Assembly: GCF_016741855.1 (NCBI RefSeq)
Contig: NZ_JAERRH010000013.1
Span: 1 to 64,000, forward strand
Length of the DNA: 64,000 bases
Reading direction: 5' to 3'
DNA from: Streptomyces musisoli
GTDB taxonomy: Bacteria > Actinomycetota > Actinomycetes > Streptomycetales > Streptomycetaceae
A program made the translations under genes and the position numbers. Below the pieces are notes generated by a model, which did no database searches, was not told where the DNA came from, and was given only the letters and a program-made list of their open reading frames with translations. How positions within the stretch are numbered: the stretch's first letter is position 1; every line of letters begins with the position of its first letter. Positions 45,066-53,283 of the stretch are shown here, in pieces.

Positions 45066-47465
45066 GTGAGACCCCACAGACCCCTTCCCCACAAGCGCGC
45101 CACGGTCGGAGCCGCCCTGGTCTCCACCGCGGCCTTCCTCGCCGTCGGCCTCCAGGCGGTCCCGTCGACCGCCGCCCCGGCCGCCCCCCACGCCGGCACG
45201 CTGCGCACCGGCGGTCTGGAGGCCAAGCTCAGCCCGGCCCAGCAACAGGCGCTGATGAAGAGCGCCCAGGAGAAGACCGCCACGACCGCCCGCAGCCTCG
45301 GCCTCGGCGCGCAGGAGAAGCTGGTCGTCAAGGGCGTCGTGAAGGACAACGACGGCACCGTGCACACGCGCTACGAGCGCACCTACGCCGGTCTGCCCGT
45401 CCTCGGCGGCGACCTCGTCGTGCACACCCCGCCGGCCTCCCTGGCCAAGGGGACCGTGAGCACCACCTTCAACAACAAGCGCAAGATACAGGTGCGTTCC
45501 ACCGCCGCGACCTTCACCAAGTCGGCCGCCCAGACCAAGGCGCTGAAGGCCGCGAAGGCCCTGGACGCCAAGACGCCCACCACCGACAGCGCCCGCAAGG
45601 TGATCTGGGCCGGCGCCGGCACCCCGAAGCTCGCCTGGGAGACGGTGGTCGGCGGCTTCCAGGACGACGGCACCCCCAGCCAGCTGCACGTCATCACCGA
45701 CGCCACCACCGGCAAGGAGCTGTACCGGTACCAGGCGATCAAGACCGGCACCGGCAACACCCAGTACAGCGGCACCGTCACACTGGGCACCTCGCTGTCC
45801 GGCTCGACGTACCAGCTGAACGACACCACGCGCGGTGGTCACAAGACCTACAACCTCAACCGGGGCACCTCCGGCACCGGCACCCTGATGACGGACGCGG
45901 ACGACGTCTGGGGTGACGGGACCGGCTCCAACACCCAGACCGCCGGCGCCGACGCCGCCTACGGCGCGCAGGAGACCTGGGACTTCTACAAGAACACCTT
46001 CGGCCGCAGCGGCATCCGCAACGACGGTGTCGCCGCCTACAGCCGTGTCCACTACAGCAGCGGCTACGTCAACGCCTTCTGGGACGACAGCTGCTTCTGC
46101 ATGACCTACGGCGATGGCTCGGGCAACACCCACGCCCTGACCTCGCTGGACGTGGCCGGCCACGAGATGACGCACGGCGTCACCTCCAACACGGCGGGCC
46201 TGGAGTACAGCGACGAGTCCGGCGGCCTGAACGAGGCCACCTCGGATATCTTCGGCACCGGAGTGGAGTTCTACGCGAACAACTCCAACGACGTCGGTGA
46301 CTACCTCGTCGGCGAGAAGATCGACATCAACGGCGACGGATCGCCGCTGCGTTACATGGACAAGCCGAGCAAGGACGGCGGTTCGGCGGACAGCTGGTAC
46401 AGCGGCGTCGGCAACCTCGACGTGCACTACTCCTCGGGCCCGGCGAACCACATGTTCTACCTGCTGTCCGAGGGCAGCGGCACCAAGGTCATCAACGGCG
46501 TGACCTACAACAGCCCGACCTCCGACGGCGTCGCCGTCACCGGCATCGGCCGGGCCGCCGCGCTTCAGGTCTGGTACAAGGCGCTGACGACGTACATGAC
46601 GTCCAGCACCAACTACGCCGACGCCCGCGCCGCCGCCCTGCGCGCGGCCTCGGACCTGTACGGCGCCAACTCGACGCAGTACGCCGGGGTGGGCAACGCC
46701 TTCGCCGGCATCAACGTCGGAAGCCACATCAACCCGCCGGCCAACGGGGTGACGGTCACCAACCCGGGCAGCCAGTCCTCCACCGTCGGCACCGCCGTGA
46801 ACCTGCAGATCCAGGCGACCAGCACCAACAGCGGCGCGCTGAGCTACAGCGCCTCCGGCCTGCCCGCCGGTCTGTCGATCAACAGCTCGACCGGTCTGAT
46901 CTCCGGCACGCCCACCACGGCGGGCACGTCCAGCACCACCGTGACGGTGACCGACTCCACCGGCGCGACCGGCACCGCGACCTTCTCCTGGACGGTCAGC
47001 ACGACCGGCGGCTGCACCTCCAGGCAGCTGCTCAGCAACCAGGGCTTCGAGTCCGGCAACACCGGGTGGACCGCCACCAGCGGCGTCATCACCACCGACA
47101 GCGGTGAGGCTGCGCACAGCGGCTCCTACAAGGCCTGGCTGGACGGCTACGGCTCCTCGCACACCGACACGCTGTCCCAGTCGGTGACGATCCCCGCGAA
47201 CTGCAAGGCCAGCCTGACCTTCTACCTGCACATCGACTCCGCGGAGACCACTTCCAGCGTCCAGTACGACAAGCTGACGGTGACCGCGGGTTCGAAGACG
47301 CTCGCAACCTACTCGAACCTCGACAAGGCCTCCGGCTACAGCCAGAAGACCTTCGACCTGTCCTCGCTGGCGGGCTCGACGGTCACGCTGAAGTTCAACG
47401 GCGTGGAGGACTCCTCGCTCCAGACCAGCTTCGTCGTGGACGACACGGCCCTGACGACCAGCTGA
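45066..47465 (+). CDS. Secreted M4-family (thermolysin-like) metalloprotease
   Basis: Secreted 799-residue protease. A signal peptide (basic start, then AALVSTAAFLAVGLQAV) is followed by an FTP/PepSY propeptide to about residue 225. The catalytic domain holds the zinc motif HEMTH at 366-370 and the third ligand E390 in GGLNEATSDIFG, with the later active-site region LDVHYSSGPANHMFYL. After about residue 560 comes a putative Ig-like module (LPAGLSINSSTGLISGTP) and a C-terminal jelly-roll module from about 645 (NQGFESGNTGWTA). It degrades extracellular protein. The GTG follows AGGAGGAG, and a perfect terminator follows. Confidence 0.94.
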   Translation: MRPHRPLPHKRATVGAALVSTAAFLAVGLQAVPSTAAPAAPHAGTLRTGGLEAKLSPAQQQALMKSAQEKTATTARSLGLGAQEKLVVKGVVKDNDGTVHTRYERTYAGLPVLGGDLVVHTPPASLAKGTVSTTFNNKRKIQVRSTAATFTKSAAQTKALKAAKALDAKTPTTDSARKVIWAGAGTPKLAWETVVGGFQDDGTPSQLHVITDATTGKELYRYQAIKTGTGNTQYSGTVTLGTSLSGSTYQLNDTTRGGHKTYNLNRGTSGTGTLMTDADDVWGDGTGSNTQTAGADAAYGAQETWDFYKNTFGRSGIRNDGVAAYSRVHYSSGYVNAFWDDSCFCMTYGDGSGNTHALTSLDVAGHEMTHGVTSNTAGLEYSDESGGLNEATSDIFGTGVEFYANNSNDVGDYLVGEKIDINGDGSPLRYMDKPSKDGGSADSWYSGVGNLDVHYSSGPANHMFYLLSEGSGTKVINGVTYNSPTSDGVAVTGIGRAAALQVWYKALTTYMTSSTNYADARAAALRAASDLYGANSTQYAGVGNAFAGINVGSHINPPANGVTVTNPGSQSSTVGTAVNLQIQATSTNSGALSYSASGLPAGLSINSSTGLISGTPTTAGTSSTTVTVTDSTGATGTATFSWTVSTTGGCTSRQLLSNQGFESGNTGWTATSGVITTDSGEAAHSGSYKAWLDGYGSSHTDTLSQSVTIPANCKASLTFYLHIDSAETTSSVQYDKLTVTAGSKTLATYSNLDKASGYSQKTFDLSSLAGSTVTLKFNGVEDSSLQTSFVVDDTALTTS

Positions 47466-47480
47466 GCCCTTGCGGCGCGC

Positions 47481-47512
47481 GGTCCCGCACCCCGTTCCCG
47501 GGGTGCGGGACC
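47481..47512 (+). terminator. Strong hairpin terminator after the M4 protease
   Basis: Perfect 14-base stem GGTCCCGCACCCCG / CGGGGTGCGGGACC with a 4-base TTCC loop, 15 bases after the protease stop and 13 bases before the end of the convergent glucanase gene. It can serve both directions. Confidence 0.9.
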
Positions 47513-47525
47513 GTCGTGTGTGGTG

Positions 47526-48725
47526 TCAGCTCAGCGGATCCAGCGTCAGATACGCCTGCTGCGGGCCGCCGTCGTGCACCAGCGACTCCTGGTTGCCGAC
47601 GTCGTCGAAGGCGAACGCGTACGCCTTCCCGTCCGCGGTCCGGGCATGGATCTCGCGCGCGTACTGGTTGGTCACCGCGTCCCGGTAGAAGTTCGCCGTC
47701 GTGGTGTCCGGCTGGTTCGCGTTGACCAGCAGGGTCGAGCGGTTGAAACCGGCGCACAGCGTACGGGAGATGGGGCCGCGTACCTGGTCGTTGGGCGCGT
47801 CCAGCAGCTTGTGGCAGCCGAAGATGCTGGCGGCGTCCGGTTTCTGGAAGCTCGTGACGACGGCGCCGGAGGAGTTGGTGAAGTTCATGACGTTGCCCGA
47901 GACCCGGCCGTAGTACTTGGTGTTCGGCTGGTCGGCGAACGGTGTGACCGTCAGGGTCGACGTCGTGTACTTCCGCCAGACGCGGTCGACGTAGTCGTCC
48001 ATCACGTTCGCGGGCAGGGCTCCCGTCTCCACGCCGTACAGCGGTGACAGTGCGCGCAGCACGGTGCCGTCGGAGCGCGTCTGGACCAGGCCGGCCCAGC
48101 CGCCGGGCTGTCCGCGCAGTGCGCTGAAGAAGCCGGACCAGCCGCCTGACTTCAGATGCCCGGTGCTGCTCACGCTGCCGTCGGCACGCTGCACCCCGAC
48201 CGCGTACGGCGCCGAGAACATGTCCACCTGGGTGCTGTTGAGCCACAGCCCGGAGTCGTTCAGCGTGTACTCCGACCAGTTGAAGAGGATGTCCCGGTTG
48301 GGATCGGAGGGGTTCTGGACGGCGGGCTGCACCAGGCCGCCGGTGGTGAGCCTGAAGTCGAGCTTCCGGCCGTAGGAGAAGTAGATCCGGCCGGAGAACT
48401 TCGGGATGCGGATGGTCTTGGACTGGCCGGCGGCCGGGCCGGGTATCGCGGCGTCCGGCGCCGGAGTCGGCGGATTCCCGCCCGCCGGCCAGGCATGGAA
48501 GGCGCCGTTCGCGTCGGCCCAGCCCTGGCGTCCCGAGGACAGCTGGGTGCCGAGGTCGTAGACGTAGACCGGTTCGGACCGGCCCGAGTTGTTGGTGATC
48601 TTCAGGGGGATGGTGTCGGGCACCGCGGCACCGGCCTGTTCCGGTGCGCCGAGTACGAGCACTCCGCCGAGCAGGGCCGCGGCTGCGGCCGGGGGCAGCG
48701 CGCGGCGTGTGAACCTGTGAGGCAC
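47526..48725 (-). CDS. Secreted GH64 beta-1,3-glucanase (laminaripentaose-producing type)
   Basis: A 399-residue exported hydrolase. The signal peptide is RRALPPAAAAALLGGVLVLG with cleavage near AGAA. The body matches the GH64 family: PLKITNNSGRSEPVYVYDLG, RIYFSYGRKLDFRLTTGGLV, FNWSEYTLNDSGLWLNSTQV, DMFSAPYAVGVQ and SRTLCAGFNRSTLL. GH64 enzymes release laminaripentaose from beta-1,3-glucan of fungal walls. The GTG start follows GGAGGTGGAG and gives the correct signal peptide. No carbohydrate-binding module is attached. A perfect palindrome lies 51 bases upstream and probably controls it. Confidence 0.92.
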   Translation of the reverse strand: MPHRFTRRALPPAAAAALLGGVLVLGAPEQAGAAVPDTIPLKITNNSGRSEPVYVYDLGTQLSSGRQGWADANGAFHAWPAGGNPPTPAPDAAIPGPAAGQSKTIRIPKFSGRIYFSYGRKLDFRLTTGGLVQPAVQNPSDPNRDILFNWSEYTLNDSGLWLNSTQVDMFSAPYAVGVQRADGSVSSTGHLKSGGWSGFFSALRGQPGGWAGLVQTRSDGTVLRALSPLYGVETGALPANVMDDYVDRVWRKYTTSTLTVTPFADQPNTKYYGRVSGNVMNFTNSSGAVVTSFQKPDAASIFGCHKLLDAPNDQVRGPISRTLCAGFNRSTLLVNANQPDTTTANFYRDAVTNQYAREIHARTADGKAYAFAFDDVGNQESLVHDGGPQQAYLTLDPLS

Positions 48726-48752
48726 TCTCCACCTCCGTGTGGGGTCGGGGCT

Positions 48753-48771
48753 GTACGGAATTGGTCCGTAC
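48753..48771. promoter_or_regulatory. Second dyad upstream of the GH64 gene
   Basis: GTACGGA-attgg-TCCGTAC, a 7-base inverted repeat 28 bases before the GH64 start, between the start and the LacI-type palindrome. It may be a second regulatory site or a leader hairpin. Confidence 0.4.
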
Positions 48772-48775
48772 CTGT

Positions 48776-48791
48776 CTGAGAGCGCTCTCAG
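48776..48791. promoter_or_regulatory. Probable LacI-family operator of the GH64 gene
   Basis: Perfect 16-base palindrome CTGAGAGCGCTCTCAG. It resembles the TGGGAGCGCTCCCA operators of CebR-type LacI repressors that control sugar-polymer hydrolases in Streptomyces, sharing the central AGCGCT. This suggests repression relieved by an oligosaccharide. No LacI gene is in the window. Confidence 0.75.
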
Positions 48792-48873
48792 CGTCGGGCC
48801 AGGACGCGTGCATGTCAATGGCGGCGACGGGATCGGCCCGGCGTTCACCGTCGGGCGGACGCCGGGGCCTTGC

Positions 48874-49629
48874 TCAGAACGTGCGCTCGAGCAGGGCGAG
48901 CAGCGCGGCCCAGTGCCGTTCGGTGGCCACCCGGTCGTAGGCGGAGGTGTCCGCCTGGGTGTAGCCGTGGTGGGCGCCGGTGTAGACCTCGCAGGTGTGC
49001 CGCACGCCGGCGGCGCTCAGGGCCTCCTCGAACCGCGCCATCTGCTCCGGGGTCAGCGACGGGTCCTCGTCGGCGTGCCCGAAGTACAGTTCCGCCGTGA
49101 TGCGCGGGGCCTCCAGGTGCGGGCTGCTCGGCGCGTCGGTGGCGAGCTGTCCGCCGTGGAAACCGGCCGCCGCCGCGACCCGGTCCGGATGCGCGCCCGC
49201 GGTCCACAGCGCGAGCCGGGCGCCCATGCAGTAGCCGGTCAGCGCGACCCCGCCGGCGGTGACGAGGGAGCTGTCGGCCAGCCACCGCAGATAGGCGCCC
49301 GCGTCCCGCTTGACCAGGTCCGGCGTCAGTCCGGCGAGGATCGGCCCGAGCCGCTCCCAGACGGTCGGGTCGGAGTCCGGGTCGATGAACTCGGGCAGGT
49401 CCACGACCGGCGCCCGGCCGAGCCGGTAGAACACGTTCGGTACCAGCACGGTGTAACCGGCGCCGGCGAGCCGGTCGGCCATCGAACGCAGGTGCGGCCG
49501 CAGCCCGTAGGCGTCCTGGTAGAGCAGTACGCCCGGACGGGGCCGTCCGTCGGCCGGGTGGACGAGGTAGGCGTCGGCGACACCGTCCTCGGTGGGGATG
49601 TCGACAACGTTTCCCTGGACATCGCTCAT
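48874..49629 (-). CDS. Dienelactone hydrolase family protein
   Basis: Alpha/beta hydrolase of 251 residues. The nucleophile is C134 in GYCMGARLAL, the acid is probably D187 in FGHADEDPSL, and the histidine is H221 in GAHHGYTQ. The N-terminal DIPTEDGVADAYLVHPADG and PGVLLYQDAYGL stretches are typical. These enzymes hydrolyse dienelactones or other small esters; the substrate is not evident. Start ATG (MSDVQG) follows GAGGGAGGG; longer upstream reading lacks similarity. It stands alone between two gaps. Confidence 0.88.
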   Translation of the reverse strand: MSDVQGNVVDIPTEDGVADAYLVHPADGRPRPGVLLYQDAYGLRPHLRSMADRLAGAGYTVLVPNVFYRLGRAPVVDLPEFIDPDSDPTVWERLGPILAGLTPDLVKRDAGAYLRWLADSSLVTAGGVALTGYCMGARLALWTAGAHPDRVAAAAGFHGGQLATDAPSSPHLEAPRITAELYFGHADEDPSLTPEQMARFEEALSAAGVRHTCEVYTGAHHGYTQADTSAYDRVATERHWAALLALLERTF

Positions 49630-49729
49630 GGTGAAAGCCCTCCCTCGGGGAATGGACGCCGACGGGCGATGGTCAGGGGCGCCGCGGCTGCGGTCCATGC
49701 TTTCACGCAAGATCAGGAACCCCGCACCC

Positions 49730-49785
49730 GGTGGGCCGTTCGCTCACTCGAAGCGCCGGTGGGCCGGTTGTTCACTCGAAGCGGG
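49730..49785. repeat. 28-bp tandem duplication over the Sua5-like gene end
   Basis: Two adjacent 28-base copies, 49730-49757 and 49758-49785, each beginning ggtgggccg and containing cactcgaagcg. The second includes the stop and last codons of the leftward Sua5/YciO gene; the first lies just beyond. A small slippage duplication. Confidence 0.7.
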
Positions 49786-50392
49786 TGGTGTCCCCGGCGC
49801 CCCGCCGGACGATCTCCGCCTCCCCGCCGGAGAAGTCGACCACCGTCGTGGGCTCCGTGCCGCAGTCGCCCGAGTCGACGACGGCGTCCACCACGTGGTC
49901 GAGCCGGTCCTTGATCTCCCAGCCCTGGGTCAGCGGCTCACCCTCGTCCGGCAGCAGCAGCGTGCTGGACAGCAGCGGCTCGCCCAGCTCCGCCAGCAGC
50001 GCCTGGGTGACCACATGGTCGGGGATCCGCACGCCCACGGTCTTCTTCTTCGGATGCAGCAGCTTGCGCGGCACCTCGCGGGTGGCGGGCAGGATGAACG
50101 TGAAGCTGCCGGGCGTCGACGCCTTCACCGCGCGGAACACGTCGTTGTCCACGCGTACGAACTGGCCGAGCTGCGCGAAGTCACGGCACATCAGCGTGAA
50201 GTGGTGCCGGTCGTCCAGCCGTCGGATGGAGCGGATCCGGTCCATGCCGTCCCGGCTGCCCAGTCGGCAGCCGAGCGCGTAGCAGGAGTCGGTCGGGTAT
50301 GCGATGAGCGCCTCCGCACGCACGGCGTCGGCGATCTGCGCGATGCTGCGCGCTTGCGGGTTCTCGGGATGCACGTCGAAGTACTTCGCCAC
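49772..50392 (-). CDS. Sua5/YciO/YrdC-family protein (threonylcarbamoyl-AMP synthase-like)
   Basis: A 206-residue YrdC-fold protein. Motifs: IAYPTDSCYALGCRLGSRDG near 30-49, DDRHHFTLMCRDFAQLGQFV, GSFTFILPATREVPRKLLHP and VGVRIPDHVVTQALLAELGE. The closest general type is YciO, with K/R-rich nucleotide contacts as in TsaC, which makes threonylcarbamoyl-AMP for tRNA t6A. YciO members may not be the housekeeping enzyme; the true Sua5 normally sits elsewhere in Streptomyces. The gene stands alone. Confidence 0.88.
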   Translation of the reverse strand: MAKYFDVHPENPQARSIAQIADAVRAEALIAYPTDSCYALGCRLGSRDGMDRIRSIRRLDDRHHFTLMCRDFAQLGQFVRVDNDVFRAVKASTPGSFTFILPATREVPRKLLHPKKKTVGVRIPDHVVTQALLAELGEPLLSSTLLLPDEGEPLTQGWEIKDRLDHVVDAVVDSGDCGTEPTTVVDFSGGEAEIVRRGAGDTTRFE

Positions 50393-50834
50393 CCGTCGAG
50401 CTTATGCCGTCCCGCGCGCCGCACGCGCACCGCACGCGCCCGTACCCCCCTGCGAGCCCGAAGCGGCGCACGCGCCCCGCCGGTATCGGCCGGGCACCGT
50501 GCGGTCCGCCGGCCGGGCGCTCCGCCCCGGTCGCGGTCTGATCGCCCGCTCCCCGGATCGCGCGAATCCGGCGTGCGTACGTCATGGATTCCGGGGCATC
50601 CGACCTCTGAGCCGCCCGGGGCCGTCCCCCCGTCCCGGGCGCGGCGTCTCCGCCGGCGGCCACACCCCCCCAGGCCGCCGGCGGAGCCCTGTCCGGCGGC
50701 TCCGGCCCGCGGACGCGACCGGATCCAGGCGCCACCGGGACCGGGCGTCACCGGGCCAGGGCGTCACCGGACGCGCGCACCGGCGCGGGAACGGCGGGGA
50801 GCCGGCCGGGCCGCGTCGTCACCGGGCCGGGCCG
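50393..50834. other. 440-base gap without a supported gene
   Basis: Very GC-rich. Contains several copies of the short block gtcaccgggcc and cgtcaccgg near 50746-50834, just before the end of the beta-lactamase-like gene, and proline/glycine-rich readings on both strands with no ribosome site or similarity. The promoter of the Sua5-like gene should lie at its left end. Confidence 0.5.
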
Positions 50835-52076
50835 TCACCGGGCCGCGGGCGCGGCGGGCAGGTTGAACACGTGCCGGGGGGAGATGATCTCCGTGATGGC
50901 CTCGCCGAACAGCGTGCTGGGTTCGTTCCGGCCGTGGTCGATGTCGGTGTTGAGCAGGACCACGACGGTCGTCCGGGTCGCCGGGAGGTAGATGGTCAGC
51001 GACTCGTAGCCGGGCAGGGAACCGTTGTGGCCGATCCATCCCTGCACATTGAAGATGCCCAGCCCGTAGCCGGCGCCCGGGATCGGCGTCGCCGGGGTGA
51101 TGAGGCGCTGCCTCTGCGTGGCGGTGCTGATCATCCGCCGGCCGTCGGGCAGTTCGCCGGTGGCGACCGTGGGCGCCCAGATGTGCAGGTCGTCGAGGGT
51201 GGAGATCATCGCTCCCGCGGCCCAGCCCCAGGACGGGTTCCAGCCCGCGGTCTCGGCGACCTTGCCGTTCGCCGTCTGGTCGGTGTAACCCTGCGCGTGC
51301 GGCCGGGGGAACTCGCTGCCGTCCGGAAAGAGCGTGTCCTTCATACCGGCCGGGACGAGGATGTGCTGCTCGATGTAGTCCCCGAGGCGCTGACCGCTCT
51401 CCTTCTCCACGACCAGACCGAGCAGGATCAGATTGGTGTTGGAGTAGAAGAACTTCTGGCCGGGCTGGAACATCACCGGATGTCCGAAGGCGTAGTCGAG
51501 CAGCTGTTGCGGAGTGAAGGACCGCTGCGGATCGGACGTCAGGGCCTTGAAGAAGCCGTCGTCCTCGGAGTAGTTGAACAGTCCGCTGCGCATCCCGGCC
51601 AGCTGCCGCAGCGTGATCCTGTCGCCGTTCGGCACGCCGTCGACGTACTTGCCGATCGGATCGTCCAGGCCGACCTTGCCCTGGTCGACGAGTTGCAGCA
51701 GCGCGGTGACGGTGAACGTCTTCGTCTCGCTGCCGATCCGCGTGTACAGGTCGGGCGTCATCCTCCGCCCGGTCGCCCGGTCGGCGACCCCGAACGAGCG
51801 GACGTAGCTCTCCTGGCCCGGCGTCCAGACGCCGACGGTCACGCCCGGCACGTTCGCCGTGCGCATGACCCGCAGTACGGCCGTGTCGAGTCGACGCGCC
51901 ACATCGGGGGTCAGGGGGCGGACGTCCGGCCCCGACGGCGACGGGCTCGGCGTAGCGGAGACGTACGGGGCCGGCCCGACGGCCGGGGCCGCCCCCGCCG
52001 TCAGCGGTACCAGCAGGGATCCCGTGAGCACGGCGACCATGGACCCCCGGCGCAGGCGTACGGACACAGGCGGCAT
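50835..52076 (-). CDS. Exported serine beta-lactamase-like / D-alanyl-D-alanine carboxypeptidase-like protein
   Basis: A 413-residue exported protein. The signal peptide is RRGSMVAVLTGSLLVPLTAG, followed by a Ser/Pro linker. The class C/beta-lactamase-related fold has the nucleophile S116 and base K119 in IGSETKTFT, the Y211-S-N213 motif in FFYSNTNL, and an HNGSLPGYES motif near residue 345 in place of KTG. Such proteins may be DD-peptidases or esterases rather than true beta-lactamases. The ATG (MPPVSV) was chosen to give the signal peptide. A 36-bp repeat array lies upstream. Confidence 0.9.
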   Translation of the reverse strand: MPPVSVRLRRGSMVAVLTGSLLVPLTAGAAPAVGPAPYVSATPSPSPSGPDVRPLTPDVARRLDTAVLRVMRTANVPGVTVGVWTPGQESYVRSFGVADRATGRRMTPDLYTRIGSETKTFTVTALLQLVDQGKVGLDDPIGKYVDGVPNGDRITLRQLAGMRSGLFNYSEDDGFFKALTSDPQRSFTPQQLLDYAFGHPVMFQPGQKFFYSNTNLILLGLVVEKESGQRLGDYIEQHILVPAGMKDTLFPDGSEFPRPHAQGYTDQTANGKVAETAGWNPSWGWAAGAMISTLDDLHIWAPTVATGELPDGRRMISTATQRQRLITPATPIPGAGYGLGIFNVQGWIGHNGSLPGYESLTIYLPATRTTVVVLLNTDIDHGRNEPSTLFGEAITEIISPRHVFNLPAAPAAR

Positions 52077-52226
52077 GGGCTGACTCCAAGCACATGAGGG
52101 ACGACCGTGCGCTGGGCGGGACGTCGGGGCCCGGGGACGTTCCAAGGATAGGAGCGCCGGTCAGGCACCGCGCGCCGGACGAAGGGCACCAGGCGGCCCC
52201 CGGCCCGGTCCCCGCCCTGCCCGCCC

Positions 52227-52442
52227 GGCTCCTGCGCCCCCGGGTACGTGCCCTGCCCGTCCGGCTCCTGGGCTCCCCGGTACCCGCTCTGCCCGCCCGG
52301 CTCCTGCGCCCCCGGGTACCTGCCCTGCCCGTCCGGCTCCTGGGCTCCCGGGTACCTGCCCTGCCCGTCCGGCTCCTGGGCTCCCGGGTACCTGCCCTCC
52401 CGGACCGGCTCCTGGGCTCCGCCCGGCTCCTGCCTCCGTCCG
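52227..52442. repeat. Tandem array, six units of 36 bp
   Basis: Units begin ggctcctg at 52227, 52263, 52299, 52335, 52371 and 52407, exactly 36 bases apart; a seventh half-unit starts at 52425. Two consecutive units (from 52335) are nearly identical. The minus strand reads as the 12-residue repeat GQGRYPGAQEPD in an open frame without start codon or ribosome site. It lies between the end of a hypothetical gene and the start of the beta-lactamase-like gene, within 150 bases of the latter. Confidence 0.88.
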
Positions 52443-52475
52443 GCCCCCGCCTCCGCCCCGCTCCTGCGTTCCGTG

Positions 52476-52943
52476 CTACCGGCCGCACAGCGGTGTGAGT
52501 ACCGCCAGCGTGCCGTTGGCCTGTTGCAACGCCTCCTCCAGGGCACCGGGCTTGTGGAGCGTGCCGGTGCCGTCGGGCGGCACGAGCCACTCCAGGGAGC
52601 GGGCGGGCCGGTACGGGGGCGGTACGGCGACCCAGGACCCCTTCGTCGCGTACCGCAGGCCGGCGCCCACCCAGCCACCCGACGGGTCCGGCGGCAGCAG
52701 GAACCCGACCCGCTCCGCCGCCGTGTCCACCAGCGTCGGCCCGGGCACCGGCAGGGCCGGCCGCCACAGCAGGTCCAGGGTGAGCAGTCCGAGGCGGTCG
52801 GGGACGCTCAGCACGTCCCAGAACCGGCCCGCCTCCAGCAGTGCGATGCCCTCACCGTGATCCCACTCCCATTTGCACGCGCGCGGGTCGGCCGACGCCG
52901 CGGCCAGCCACTCCACGCCCCGCATCCACATCGTGTTCGTCAT
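52476..52943 (-). CDS. Conserved Streptomyces hypothetical protein
   Basis: A 155-residue soluble protein recognised only as a conserved actinomycete hypothetical. Distinct stretches: MTNTMWMRGVEWLAAASADP, FWDVLSVPDRLGLLTLDLL and SLEWLVPPDGTGTLHKPGAL. The overall pattern resembles the N-terminal part of bifunctional primase-polymerase-like proteins, without visible catalytic acids, so no activity can be assigned. The ATG chosen is the one where similarity starts; upstream codons are rich in Cys/Arg and unlikely. Confidence 0.65.
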   Translation of the reverse strand: MTNTMWMRGVEWLAAASADPRACKWEWDHGEGIALLEAGRFWDVLSVPDRLGLLTLDLLWRPALPVPGPTLVDTAAERVGFLLPPDPSGGWVGAGLRYATKGSWVAVPPPYRPARSLEWLVPPDGTGTLHKPGALEEALQQANGTLAVLTPLCGR

Positions 52944-53283
52944 GCACTGCTCCGGGTGTCCTCGCTCGCCTGCCCGAGCGCAGGGAACGGCCGTGTCCGG
53001 GCACTTCGTGCGTGCGCACAGCAACCCGGCATATGCATGGTTGTAGATATTTCTACGCGGCGGAAGGGGTGGCGCACCCTGGCGTTTCTGGCGGGACGTT
53101 CGAACTCCGGCTAACGGTTCGTCACTTGGGGCAGGGGGGACACATCACCCGTACGTGATCGCCCGGAGCCGCGGGCGCTGGTGGCGAGCGTCCTGACCGC
53201 CCCGGCCGGCCCGCATCCCCCCGGAAACGGTGGGTGTGTATGCCGGAGCACGGCGTGAGCGCGGCGCGCCCTGCGGAGCCGGC
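52944..53283. other. 340-base promoter-containing gap
   Basis: Holds an A/T-rich stretch around 53030-53060, unusual here, with the dyad GTAGA-tatt-TCTAC at 53043-53056, about 100 bases upstream of the hypothetical gene. This is the best candidate for its promoter/operator. The remainder lacks genes. Confidence 0.5.
53043..53056. promoter_or_regulatory. A/T-rich dyad upstream of the hypothetical gene
   Basis: GTAGATATTTCTAC is a near-perfect 14-base inverted repeat in an A/T-rich island, about 100 bases before the leftward gene. It may be a regulator site; the regulator is unknown. Confidence 0.4.

Noticed and set aside
44988..47231. Leftward 747-codon frame opposite the M4 protease
   Set aside because: Mirror of codon bias; protease reading has signal peptide, HEMTH motif, start site and terminator.
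50393..50834. Short proline/glycine-rich frames in the gap before the beta-lactamase-like gene
   Set aside because: No start signals, no similarity, and composition explained by GC-rich short repeats.
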